Shown here piece after piece: positions 5,254-12,690 of a stretch of 13,106 nucleotides of DNA. Source of the stretch: JACVRM01 sp046262315 (GTDB lineage: Bacteria > Actinomycetota > Thermoleophilia > Gaiellales > Gaiellaceae); NCBI GenBank assembly GCA_046262315.1, contig JBHEMZ010000047.1, positions 1 to 13,106 on the forward strand, written 5' to 3'. The translations under genes were made by a program, and so were the position numbers. Each line of letters begins with the position of its first letter. Within the stretch, counting starts at the first letter, position 1. A model generated the notes under the pieces. That model saw only the letters and a list, made by a program, of their open reading frames with translations. It searched no databases and was not told the DNA's origin.

Positions 5254-6711
5254 ATGACCCTGGATAGCCGCACCCGCTGGCTGGCGCTGTACGTGCTGTG
5301 CCTCGGCGACCTGATGATCGTCCTCGACGCGACGATCGTGAACGTCGCGCTGCCGTCGATCCGTGACGACCTCGAGTTCTCGCAGACGTCGCTCGCCTGG
5401 GTCGTGAACGCCTACCTGCTCACGTTCGGCGGCTTTCTCCTGCTCGGCGGCCGGCTCGGTGACCTCTTCGGCCACCGGCGGCTGTTCCTCGGCGGCATCG
5501 CGCTCTTCACGGCCGCCTCGCTGGCCTGCGGGCTGGCCAACTCCCAAGAGCTCCTGGTCGGCGCACGGGCCGTGCAGGGGATCGGGGGCGCAGTCGTGTC
5601 GGCGGTCGCGCTTTCGCTGCTGATGACCCTCTTCACCGAGCAGGCCGACCGCGCGAAGGCGATGGGCGTCTTCGGCTTCGTCCTCTCCGGCGGCGGCGTC
5701 GCGGGCGTGCTCGCCGGCGGGATCCTGACGGATCTGCTGAGCTGGCACTGGATCTTCCTGGTCAACCTCCCGGTCGGTGCGCTCGTGTTCGGCCTGACGC
5801 TCCGCCTGCTGCCGGCGGCAGGCGGCCAGGCCGCGACCGGCCGCGTCGACGTCGCAGGCGCGATCAGCGTGACGGCGTCGCTGATGCTGGCGGTGTACGC
5901 GATCGTGAACGGCAACGAGCAGGGCTGGACCTCGGCCGAGACGCTCGGCACGCTCGCCGTAGCGGTGGCGCTCCTCGCGGCCTTCCTCACGATCGAGGCG
6001 CGCATCTCCTCGCCGCTCATGCCGCTCGGCCTGTTCCGGAACCGGAACGTCTCGGCGGCGAACGTCGTCGGCGCGCTCATGGCGGCCGGCATGTTCGCGT
6101 ACTTCTTCTTCTCCGCGCTCTACCTCCAACTCGTGCTGGAATACAGCCCGCTCGAGGTTGGTCTGGCGTACCTGCCCGGGACGGTGATCTGGGGAGCGTC
6201 GTCGCTCCTGCTCTCCGACCGGCTGGTCATGCGCTTCGGCATCAAGACGCCGCTGCTGGCCGGGCTGGCGCTGATGACGGTCGCGCTCCTCTTGCTGGCA
6301 CGCACGCCGGTCGACGGCGGCTGGGCAATTGACATCCTGCCCGCGACGACCGCCGTCGGCCTCGGGGCCGGGATCGCGTTCAACCCGATCCTCCTCGCCG
6401 CGATGAGCGGTGTCGCGCAGGATCAGGCCGGGCTCGCCTCCGGAGTCGTCAACACGGCCTTCATGATGGGCGGCGCGCTCGGGCTCGCCATCCTCGCCAG
6501 CCTCGCCGACTCCCGCTCGGACAGTCTGACCTCGTCCGGTGACCTCGTGGCTCTGAACGGCGGCTACCACGTCGCCTTCCTCGCCGGCGCCGCCTTTGTC
6601 GTCGCTGCGGGTGTCGTCGGGGCGGCGCTGCTCCGAGTCGAGTCGCCGCAGGCGCACGGCGGTGAGGAGGCCATCGGCGCTCCCGCCCTCGAGGTTTCGG
6701 TGCGGAAATGA
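5254..6711 (+). CDS. MFS exporter, DHA2 family (EmrB/QacA type, 14 TM)
   Basis: A 485-residue membrane protein. Motif D1, LDATIVNVALPSI (24-36), and the first-loop motif A, GGRLGDLFGHRR (65-76), are intact. Motif C, the drug:H+ antiporter signature, is represented by GFVLSGGGVAGVLAGGILTD (141-160), followed by WHWIFLVNLPVG. Length and hydrophobic pattern fit 14 transmembrane helices. Family members export drugs, dyes or the cell's own metabolites using the proton gradient; the substrate is unknown. ATG 5254 has AAGGA 8 nt upstream (5241-5245). The gene leads a same-strand run with a DHFR-like reductase and an ABC exporter, which suggests a resistance or export operon. The dyads at 5163-5224 probably control it. 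Confidence 0.93.
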   Translation: MTLDSRTRWLALYVLCLGDLMIVLDATIVNVALPSIRDDLEFSQTSLAWVVNAYLLTFGGFLLLGGRLGDLFGHRRLFLGGIALFTAASLACGLANSQELLVGARAVQGIGGAVVSAVALSLLMTLFTEQADRAKAMGVFGFVLSGGGVAGVLAGGILTDLLSWHWIFLVNLPVGALVFGLTLRLLPAAGGQAATGRVDVAGAISVTASLMLAVYAIVNGNEQGWTSAETLGTLAVAVALLAAFLTIEARISSPLMPLGLFRNRNVSAANVVGALMAAGMFAYFFFSALYLQLVLEYSPLEVGLAYLPGTVIWGASSLLLSDRLVMRFGIKTPLLAGLALMTVALLLLARTPVDGGWAIDILPATTAVGLGAGIAFNPILLAAMSGVAQDQAGLASGVVNTAFMMGGALGLAILASLADSRSDSLTSSGDLVALNGGYHVAFLAGAAFVVAAGVVGAALLRVESPQAHGGEEAIGAPALEVSVRK

Positions 6712-6726
6712 CGAGCGTCGTGCTCG

Positions 6727-7242
6727 ATGTCGATGTCGCTCGACGGCTTCGTCGCCGACCGCGAAGGCAACGCCGGCGCGCCCTACCCCGAGTTTGACGC
6801 CCTGCGGTCGAGCGACGTGATGAAGGACTTGATCGTGACGACGGGCGCTGTCGTGATGGGCCGGCGCGCGTACGACATGGGCGTCGACGAGGGGTACGAC
6901 GACTACGAGTACGACGTCCCGATCTTCGTCGCGACGCATCGCGTGCCGGAGCGGCCGGCGCGTGGCCGGTCGTTCAGGTTCGTGACCGAAGGGGTGTCGA
7001 CCGCCGTGGAGCACGCGCGAGCGGCCGCAGATGGCGCGAAGGTGACGGTGATCGGCGGCGCGAGCGCCGCGCAGCAGTGCCTGCGGGCGGGGATGCTCGA
7101 CGAGATCCGCATCAGGCTGATCCCGATGCTGCTCCGCGGCGGCCTGCGGCTGTTCGAGGACGCTCGGCGGGTCGACCTCGAGATCGCGAGCGTCGTCGAG
7201 GAGCCGACCGTAATTCACCTTCGCTACCGCGTTATCCGGTAG
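6727..7242 (+). CDS. DHFR/RibD C-terminal-like reductase, N-terminus possibly shortened by a frameshift
   Basis: A 171-residue protein of the dihydrofolate reductase-like family that includes the RibD C-terminal domain. Recognisable parts are MSLDGFVADREG at the N-terminus, TTGAVVMGRRAYDMG, KVTVIGGASAAQQCLRAGMLDEIRIRLIPMLLRGGLRLF and the final strand. These proteins bind NADPH and reduce small molecules; the substrate is unknown. Normally the family starts with a strand such as VVLDxSMSLDGF. Here MTSVVLD is encoded from ATG 6708 (overlapping the MFS stop as ATGA) but in another frame, so the present frame can start only at ATG 6727 or 6733, without a ribosome site. It lies between the MFS and ABC genes and is probably co-transcribed with them. 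Confidence 0.82.
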   Translation: MSMSLDGFVADREGNAGAPYPEFDALRSSDVMKDLIVTTGAVVMGRRAYDMGVDEGYDDYEYDVPIFVATHRVPERPARGRSFRFVTEGVSTAVEHARAAADGAKVTVIGGASAAQQCLRAGMLDEIRIRLIPMLLRGGLRLFEDARRVDLEIASVVEEPTVIHLRYRVIR

Positions 7243-7252
7243 AAGGATCGGC

Positions 7253-8149
7253 ATGCCGGACCTCGCGATCCGCCTCCGCGGCGCCGTGAAGCGCTACGGC
7301 GAGATCACTGCTGTCGACGGGCTCGACCTCGACGTGCCGGAGGGCACGTGCGTGGGCCTGCTCGGCCCGAACGGCGCCGGGAAGTCGACGACCATGCGAC
7401 TCCTGACGGCCCAGGCGATCGCCGACGAGGGCGAGCTCGAGGTGCTCGGCTTCCGGCTGCCGGAGGAGTCGAAGGCGGCGCGAGCGCAGTGTGGCGTGAC
7501 GCCGCAGCTCGACAACCTCGACGTGACGCTGACGGTGGAGCAGAACCTGCTCGTCTTCGCCCACCTGTACCGCATCGTGCGCGCCGAGCGGCGCGACGCG
7601 ATCGAAAGCGCGCTCGAGATGGCGAAGCTGGTCGACCGGCGCGACTCGCGGGTGGACAAGCTCTCGGGCGGGATGCGCCGGCGCCTGCTGATCGCGCGAG
7701 CGCTCGTCCACCGCCCCCGGCTCGTGCTGCTCGACGAGCCAACCGTGGGGCTCGACCCCCAGGTGCGCCAGGAGCTCTGGGCACTCATCGACGCGCTGCG
7801 CAGCGAGGGCACGACCATCCTCATGTCGACCCACTACATCGAGGAGGCCCAGCGTCTCGCCGACACGGTGATGATCCTGTCGCACGGCAAGGCTGTGGCC
7901 TCCGGGGCGCCCGCAGCGCTCGTGACCGAGCACGCCGGGCAGGAGGTGCTCGAGGCCTACGGACCACCGGCGCGGCTGGCCGAGGTCGAGGCGCAGGCCG
8001 GAGCCCGGGGGCTGCGCACGCGGAGGACGGGCACGAGCGTCTCGATCCTTGGTGTCGACGGTCGCGACGGCTTCGAGATCGAGGGCGAGCGGAGGCCGGC
8101 GAACCTCGAGGACGTGTTCGTCCTGCTCACCGGCGAGGAAATCGCCTGA
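7253..8149 (+). CDS. ABC transporter ATP-binding protein (DrrA/NodI type)
   Basis: A 298-residue ATPase with every expected motif: Walker A GPNGAGKST (38-46), Q-loop Q85 (TPQLDNLD), signature LSGGM (137-141), Walker B LVLLDEP (157-163), D-loop VGLDP (165-169) and switch His194 (STH). The C-terminal extension after about residue 220 ends with LEDVFVLLTGEEIA, as in DrrA/NodI/CcmA-like exporters. It powers the membrane protein encoded next; together they should form a two-gene ABC-2 exporter for a drug, lipid or saccharide. ATG 7253 has AAGGA 5 nt upstream and follows the reductase stop by 10 nt. The stop overlaps the permease start (TGATG). Confidence 0.94.
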   Translation: MPDLAIRLRGAVKRYGEITAVDGLDLDVPEGTCVGLLGPNGAGKSTTMRLLTAQAIADEGELEVLGFRLPEESKAARAQCGVTPQLDNLDVTLTVEQNLLVFAHLYRIVRAERRDAIESALEMAKLVDRRDSRVDKLSGGMRRRLLIARALVHRPRLVLLDEPTVGLDPQVRQELWALIDALRSEGTTILMSTHYIEEAQRLADTVMILSHGKAVASGAPAALVTEHAGQEVLEAYGPPARLAEVEAQAGARGLRTRRTGTSVSILGVDGRDGFEIEGERRPANLEDVFVLLTGEEIA

Positions 8150-8949
8150 TGACCGTCACGCCCGCGCCCGGGACCGTTCGCCTCGGCCGGCTCGAGCGGC
8201 CGGCGCTGACCGGCGTGCTCGTGCGCGAGGTGGTCAACTTCTCCTCCTACTGGCGCTCGTCGACGTTCTCCTCGACCGTCGAGCCGACCATCTACCTGCT
8301 GGCCTTCGGCTTCGGCTTCGGCTCGCTCGTCGGCCGGATCGGCGGCTACGACTACGTGGAGTTCGTCGGCACGGGCACGGTTGCGACGGCGGTGCTCTTC
8401 TCGAGCGCGTTCCCGGCCATGTTCGGCACGTTCGTCAAGTACCAGTTCCAGCGCACCTACGACGCGATCCTCGCCGCGCCCGTGGACACCGAGGAGCTCG
8501 TCACCGCGGAGGCGCTCTGGATCGCGACCCGCGCGGGGGTCTACGGCTGCGTGCCGCTGCTGGTCGCGCTCGTGTTCGGGCTCGACCCGGCCTGGGGGAT
8601 GCTGACGGTGCCGCTGATCGCGTGGGTGGCAGGGTTCGGCTGGGCGTGCTTCGGGATCTCGGTCGCCGGCTTCTCCAAGTCGTTCGAGAACTTCAACTAC
8701 GTCGTCAGCGCAGTCCTGACGCCGCTCTTCCTGGTCGCGGGGACGTTCTTCCCGCTCGACACGCTGCCCGGCTGGGCGCAGTTCCTCGGCAACTTCAACC
8801 CGCTCCACCACTGCGTGGAGCTCGTGCGGCACGCGGCGTTCGGCTGGGCCGGCTGGACGGACCTGGCACGGGTCGGCGCGCTCGTGGCGTTCGGCCTGGT
8901 GGTCTGGCGGATCGCCATCCGCGCGATGACCCGCAAGCTCATCGACTAG
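8149..8949 (+). CDS. ABC-2 type transporter permease (DrrB/NodJ type)
   Basis: A 266-residue integral membrane protein with about six hydrophobic segments. Examples are EPTIYLLAFGFGFGSLVG (45-62), the CVPLLVALVFGL region (134-145), VPLIAWVAGFGWACFGISVAG (154-174) and VVSAVLTPLFLVAGTFFPL (185-203). The segment LPGWAQFLGNFNPLHHCVELVR (206-227) is the ABC-2 signature region typical of NodJ/DrrB proteins. ATG 8149 overlaps the ATPase stop by one base, with GAGGAA about 8 nt upstream, so the two are translationally coupled and should assemble into one inner-membrane exporter. Cargo is unknown. A third toxin-antitoxin pair starts 24 nt downstream. Confidence 0.92.
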   Translation: MTVTPAPGTVRLGRLERPALTGVLVREVVNFSSYWRSSTFSSTVEPTIYLLAFGFGFGSLVGRIGGYDYVEFVGTGTVATAVLFSSAFPAMFGTFVKYQFQRTYDAILAAPVDTEELVTAEALWIATRAGVYGCVPLLVALVFGLDPAWGMLTVPLIAWVAGFGWACFGISVAGFSKSFENFNYVVSAVLTPLFLVAGTFFPLDTLPGWAQFLGNFNPLHHCVELVRHAAFGWAGWTDLARVGALVAFGLVVWRIAIRAMTRKLID

Positions 8950-8961
8950 CGGGCTGTGTGT

Positions 8962-8990
8962 TAAGTTGTGGCCATGCGTCTACACATAAC
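8962..8990 (+). promoter_or_regulatory. Probable leaderless promoter and imperfect operator of the third antitoxin
   Basis: TAAGTT (8962-8967) fits a TANNNT -10 element and lies exactly 6 nt before ATG 8974, so the transcript would start at or next to the start codon. GTTGTG (8965-8970) and CACATAAC (8983-8990) form an imperfect inverted repeat over the start. No -35 match is visible. Autorepression by the antitoxin is inferred by analogy. Confidence 0.4.
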
Positions 8991-9213
8991 TCTCGGCGAC
9001 GAGCTCGTGCGCCAGCTCGACCGCCGGGTGGGTGCTCGCCGTCGCAGCGCCTACATCGCGCGCGCGGTCGAGCGAGCGCTCGACGAGGATCGCCGCTGGG
9101 AGCTGCTCGAGTCGGCCGTCGGGTCGATTCCCGACGGTGGGCACGAGTGGGACGAGGATGCCGGCTCGTGGGTTCGCGATCAACGCCGCGCCGACGAGCG
9201 CCGCGTCGGCTAG
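8974..9213 (+). CDS. Ribbon-helix-helix antitoxin of third toxin-antitoxin pair
   Basis: A 79-residue protein. Residues 1-40 (MRLHITLGDELVRQLDRR, then RRRSAYIARAVERALDED) are a CopG/RHH-like DNA-binding domain. The acidic C-terminal half (GGHEWDEDAGSWVRDQRRADERR) is probably the toxin-binding tail. ATG 8974 is preferred because it starts the conserved strand and sits 6 nt after a -10 hexamer; GTG 8968 would add two residues. The stop TAG (9211-9213) is followed at once by the toxin start in the same frame. The sequence is clearly different from the two other antitoxins in this window. Confidence 0.83.
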   Translation: MRLHITLGDELVRQLDRRVGARRRSAYIARAVERALDEDRRWELLESAVGSIPDGGHEWDEDAGSWVRDQRRADERRVG

Positions 9214-9609
9214 TTGGCGCCGGTTCTCCTGGACACGACGGTTCTCATCGACCTGCTCCGCGGTCGCGCCGAGGCGGGCAGGCGCCTGCTGGGGCTTCGT
9301 GGAGCGCAGGACACGCCCTACGTGTGCGCGGTCAACGTCGAGGAGACCGTTCGGGGACTCAGACTGGCCGAGCACGAAGCCGCTCGAGCGCTCTTCGCAG
9401 GGCTCCGAATCGCCCCGCTCGGTGGCGAGCAAGGCTGGCAGGCCGGCGAATGGCGGCGGGAGTTCGCGCGGGGCGGCCGCACGCTGGCGCAGGCGGACTG
9501 CCTCGTGGCGGCCGCGGCGCTCTCGCTCGGCGGCCGGCTCGCGACCGGCAACCCGAGGGATTTCCCGATGCCCGAGCTCACCGTCGAGCACTGGTCCGTG
9601 GGCGCCTAG
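9214..9609 (+). CDS. vapC: PIN-domain toxin (VapC type) of third pair
   Basis: A 131-residue PIN protein with all expected acidic positions: Asp7 in VLLDTTVLIDLLRG, Glu44 in NVEETVRGL, Asp95 in LAQADCLVAAAAL and Asp116 in LATGNPRDFPM. It should be a metal-dependent ribonuclease neutralised by the preceding antitoxin. The start is TTG 9214, directly after the antitoxin TAG and in the same frame. No ATG or GTG lies between the stop and the first PIN strand, and no ribosome site is visible, so translation presumably depends on ribosomes ending at the antitoxin stop. It ends 46 nt before the cyclase gene. Confidence 0.89.
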   Translation: MAPVLLDTTVLIDLLRGRAEAGRRLLGLRGAQDTPYVCAVNVEETVRGLRLAEHEAARALFAGLRIAPLGGEQGWQAGEWRREFARGGRTLAQADCLVAAAALSLGGRLATGNPRDFPMPELTVEHWSVGA

Positions 9610-9643
9610 CACGCTCGCCGCCGATCTCACTGCCGCATCGTCG

Positions 9644-9649
9644 TACGCT
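9644..9649 (+). promoter_or_regulatory. -10-like element for a leaderless cyclase transcript
   Basis: TACGCT matches TANNNT and ends 6 nt before the GTG start at 9656, so the transcript would begin at the start codon. No ribosome site precedes that GTG, which supports a leaderless mRNA. A -35 element is not evident. The assignment is from spacing alone. Confidence 0.35.
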
Positions 9650-9655
9650 TAGCGC

Positions 9656-12655
9656 GTGCTGATCTGCGCGGGCTGCGGCCAGGAGAATCCCGACGGCTTT
9701 CGCTTCTGCGGCGCCTGCGGGGCCGATCTTGCAGCCGCTCCGTCTCGTGAGGTTCGCAAGACGGTCACCGTCGTCTTCTCCGACGTCACCGGTTCGACGG
9801 CGCTCGGCGAGCGGCTCGACCCCGAATCGCTGCGGAACGTCATGTCCCGCTACTTCGACGAAATGCAGGCCGCGCTCGAGCGGCACGGCGGAACCGTGGA
9901 GAAGTTCATCGGGGATGCGGTCATGGCCGTGTTCGGGATTCCGGCTTTGCACGAGGACGATGCCCTGCGTGCCCTTCGTGCGGCCGCAGAGATGCGCGAG
10001 CGGTTGGCGATCGTCAACGAGGTTCTTCAGCGGGACCTCGGGGTAACCGTCGAGGCGAGGATCGGGGTGAACACCGGCGAGGTGGTCACCGGTGACGCCG
10101 GCGCCCGCGAGCGGCTCGTCACCGGCGACGCGGTCAACGTCGCCGCGCGTCTCGAGCAGGCGGCCCAGCCGGGTGAGATCTTGCTCGGCGAGGAGACGTA
10201 CCGACTCGCGCGAGCGGCGATCGAGGTCGAGCCGGCTGGTGCGCTCGAGCTGAAAGGGAAAGCCCAGCCGCTGGCCGCCTACCGCCTCGTGCGCGTCGTC
10301 GAAGGCGCAGCGGCGTTCGAACGCACGCTCGACGCGCCCCTCGTGGGGCGCCGTGAGGAACTCGCGCGTGTGCGCGCAGCGTTCGACGGCGCGCTGGCGG
10401 AGCGCCGCTGCCGGCTCGTCACCGTTTTCGGCCCGCCGGGCATCGGCAAGTCGCGCCTGGCTCGTGAGCTGCCCGCGACCCTCGGCGGACGGGCGGCGGT
10501 GCTCTCCGGCCAGTGTCTCTCCTACGGCGAGGGGATCACGTATTGGCCCTTGCGTGAGATATTTGCGGCCGCCGGTGCCGCAGACGAGCTGGACGCCGCG
10601 CTTGCGAGCGGGACCTCGGAGGACGTCTTCTGGGCGGTGCGGAAGGCGCTAGAGGCTCGAGCGCGCGAGCGCCCGCTGGCGGTCGTGGTCGAGGACATCC
10701 ACTGGGCGGAGCCCACGCTGCTCGACCTGCTCGAGCACCTCGTCGACTGGACGCGCGACGCAGCGCTCCTGTTGCTCTGTCTCGCGCGGCCGGACCTGCT
10801 CGACGAGCGCCCGGCCTGGGCCGCCGGACGCCCGAACGCCGAGACGCTCGCGCTGGAGCCGCTTGCCGAAGGTGAGGCCGACGAGCTGATCGCGAACGTC
10901 GTGGACGGCTCGAATCTCGACGCCGAGGCACGCGCGCGGGTGCGATCGGCGGCCGAGGGCAATCCGCTCTTCGTGGAGCAGCTGCTCGCGTCTCTGGCGG
11001 AGGGGGGTAATCCCGATCGCGTGCCGTCGAGCATCCGGGCCTTGCTCGCGGCTCGCATCGACGCGCTTGCCGAGGCCGAGCGCGAGCTGCTTGAGCGTGC
11101 CGCCGTTGCCGGGATGGAGTTCGAATGGGCGGCGCTCGCCCGCCTCCACCCGGACGCCGGCCGGCCGTCCGGAGCCGTCCTCGCCACGCTCGTTCGCAAG
11201 GAGCTGATTCGTCCGCACGAGGACCTCGAGGACTGGTTCCGCTTCCGCCACGCGCTGATCCGGGACGCGGCGTACGAGCGGATCCCCAAGGAGCTGCGGG
11301 CCGAGCTCCACGAGCGCGCCGCCGGCTGGCTGGAGACGAAGGAGGCAGACCTGGACGCCCTGATCGGCTACCACCTCGAGCAGGCGGTCCGCCTGCGCGG
11401 GGAGCTCGGCGTGAGCGACGCGCGGACGAATGCGCTTGCCGAGGCTGCTGGGACGAGGCTCGGCGCGGCGGGGCGGCGCGCACACGCTCGCTTCGACCTG
11501 CCTGCTGCGCGAAACCTGATCGAGCGGGCGCTCGCGCTCCTACCGAACGGCGCCGCGCGTGCCGAGCTCCTCTTCCGCCTCGCGGACACGGTCGCAATGA
11601 GCGGCGAGGTCGCGCGCGCGAACGAGTTGTGGCGCGAGGCTGCAGCGGTCGGCACCGAAGCCGGCGAGCCCGCGCTCGCGGCCCGCGCCCGGCTCGAGCT
11701 CGCCTGGTTGGAAGACGCCCGCCCCGAGGAGCTCAGGCGGCTCGCCGACGAGTCGCTAGCGGCGGCGCACGAGGCCGGCGACGAGGAGGCGCTGCTGCAC
11801 GGGTCGATCGCCCTCGGCGCCGTCCACTGGACACGCGGTCAGCTCGGGCTTGCCGTGGAGGTCTACGAAGAGGCCCTCGAGCTGGCCCGTCGCCTCGCCG
11901 AAGGAAAGGTGGAAACGGATCTCGTGGCAGCGGTCTTCGGGAGTCTCGTCCGTGGCCCGCTGCCCGTGCGGGAGGCGCTCGCTCGTGCCGAGCGCGACCT
12001 GGCCGGCGCCCCTACTCCGAGCGTCCAGGCGCCCGGACAGACCTTCACGGCCATGCTCTGTGCGCTCGACGGCCGGATCGACGAGGCTCGGCAGCGTTTG
12101 CAGCGCGGCCAGGAGACCGCCCTGAACATCGGTGCCGACTGGCCCCGCGCGTGGTCCCGCGGGACCATCGGTGCGACGATCGAGCTCCTCGACGGCCGGC
12201 CGGACCGGGCGGAGCACGAGATCCGTGCGGCGCTCGAGACGCATGCCTCGATGGGCGAGGAGCGGACGCGCGGGGTCTTCACCGCCCTGCTCGTCGAGGC
12301 CCTGGTTGCCCAGGGGCGCGACGACGAGGCGATCGCGCTCGCGGCGGACATGCCCGAAAGGCCGACAGGCGAGCTCGACGAGTTCGGCAGCCGGCTGGCG
12401 GCTCGCGCACTCGCTGCGGTCCGGGCCGGTGCCTTCGAGGAGGCCGAGCAGCTGGCGCGCGAAGCCGTGGTCGAGTTTGCGTCCACCGACCTCCTGTGGC
12501 AGCGAGCCGACACGCACATGGTGCTCGCCGAGGTGCTCCGGTCGGCCGGGCGCAAGGTCGAGGCCCGGGAGGCAGCCGGCGCCGCGCTCGCGCTCTACGA
12601 GCAGAAGGGCCACGTCTTGGGCGCCGAGCGCGCCCGCCGCGCATTGGCCGCGTAG
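9656..12655 (+). CDS. Zinc-ribbon / class III nucleotide cyclase / AAA (STAND-like) / TPR protein
   Basis: A 999-residue signalling protein. Residues 4-21 are a zinc ribbon (C4, C7, C18, C21). Residues about 35-205 are a class III cyclase domain with metal-binding D43 (VFSDVTGST) and D87 (FIGDAVM), K83, and transition-state N161 and R165 (GDAVNVAARLE). The position of the second adenine-selecting residue, normally Asp, is Leu154. From 230 (VGRREEL) an AAA_16/STAND-type ATPase follows, with Walker A GPPGIGKS (259-266) and Walker B AVVVEDIHWAE (342-352). The remaining C-terminal part, to the end, is an Ala/Leu/Glu-rich helical repeat array of TPR type. There is no DNA-binding HTH at the C-terminus. 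Presumably the NTPase-TPR part senses a ligand and controls cyclic nucleotide production. GTG 9656 is the start. Confidence 0.9.
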   Translation: MLICAGCGQENPDGFRFCGACGADLAAAPSREVRKTVTVVFSDVTGSTALGERLDPESLRNVMSRYFDEMQAALERHGGTVEKFIGDAVMAVFGIPALHEDDALRALRAAAEMRERLAIVNEVLQRDLGVTVEARIGVNTGEVVTGDAGARERLVTGDAVNVAARLEQAAQPGEILLGEETYRLARAAIEVEPAGALELKGKAQPLAAYRLVRVVEGAAAFERTLDAPLVGRREELARVRAAFDGALAERRCRLVTVFGPPGIGKSRLARELPATLGGRAAVLSGQCLSYGEGITYWPLREIFAAAGAADELDAALASGTSEDVFWAVRKALEARARERPLAVVVEDIHWAEPTLLDLLEHLVDWTRDAALLLLCLARPDLLDERPAWAAGRPNAETLALEPLAEGEADELIANVVDGSNLDAEARARVRSAAEGNPLFVEQLLASLAEGGNPDRVPSSIRALLAARIDALAEAERELLERAAVAGMEFEWAALARLHPDAGRPSGAVLATLVRKELIRPHEDLEDWFRFRHALIRDAAYERIPKELRAELHERAAGWLETKEADLDALIGYHLEQAVRLRGELGVSDARTNALAEAAGTRLGAAGRRAHARFDLPAARNLIERALALLPNGAARAELLFRLADTVAMSGEVARANELWREAAAVGTEAGEPALAARARLELAWLEDARPEELRRLADESLAAAHEAGDEEALLHGSIALGAVHWTRGQLGLAVEVYEEALELARRLAEGKVETDLVAAVFGSLVRGPLPVREALARAERDLAGAPTPSVQAPGQTFTAMLCALDGRIDEARQRLQRGQETALNIGADWPRAWSRGTIGATIELLDGRPDRAEHEIRAALETHASMGEERTRGVFTALLVEALVAQGRDDEAIALAADMPERPTGELDEFGSRLAARALAAVRAGAFEEAEQLAREAVVEFASTDLLWQRADTHMVLAEVLRSAGRKVEAREAAGAALALYEQKGHVLGAERARRALAA

Positions 12656-12690
12656 GACACGTCCGAAAGGGCCAGTACGGTTGCGCGGCC

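Noticed and set aside
4999..7254. 751-codon open frame on the minus strand
   Set aside because: It is antisense to the MFS and DHFR-like genes. Its product is Arg/Glu/His/Gln-rich, low-complexity and unlike any family, as expected from GC-biased codons read in reverse.
7348..8148. Upstream part of the open frame that contains the permease
   Set aside because: It lies out of frame within the ATPase gene and is Arg-rich. The true permease starts at ATG 8149, coupled to the ATPase stop.
8049..9662. 537-codon open frame on the plus strand
   Set aside because: It overlaps the ABC permease and the third TA pair in another frame and has the Arg/Ala/Gly-rich composition of a shadow frame.
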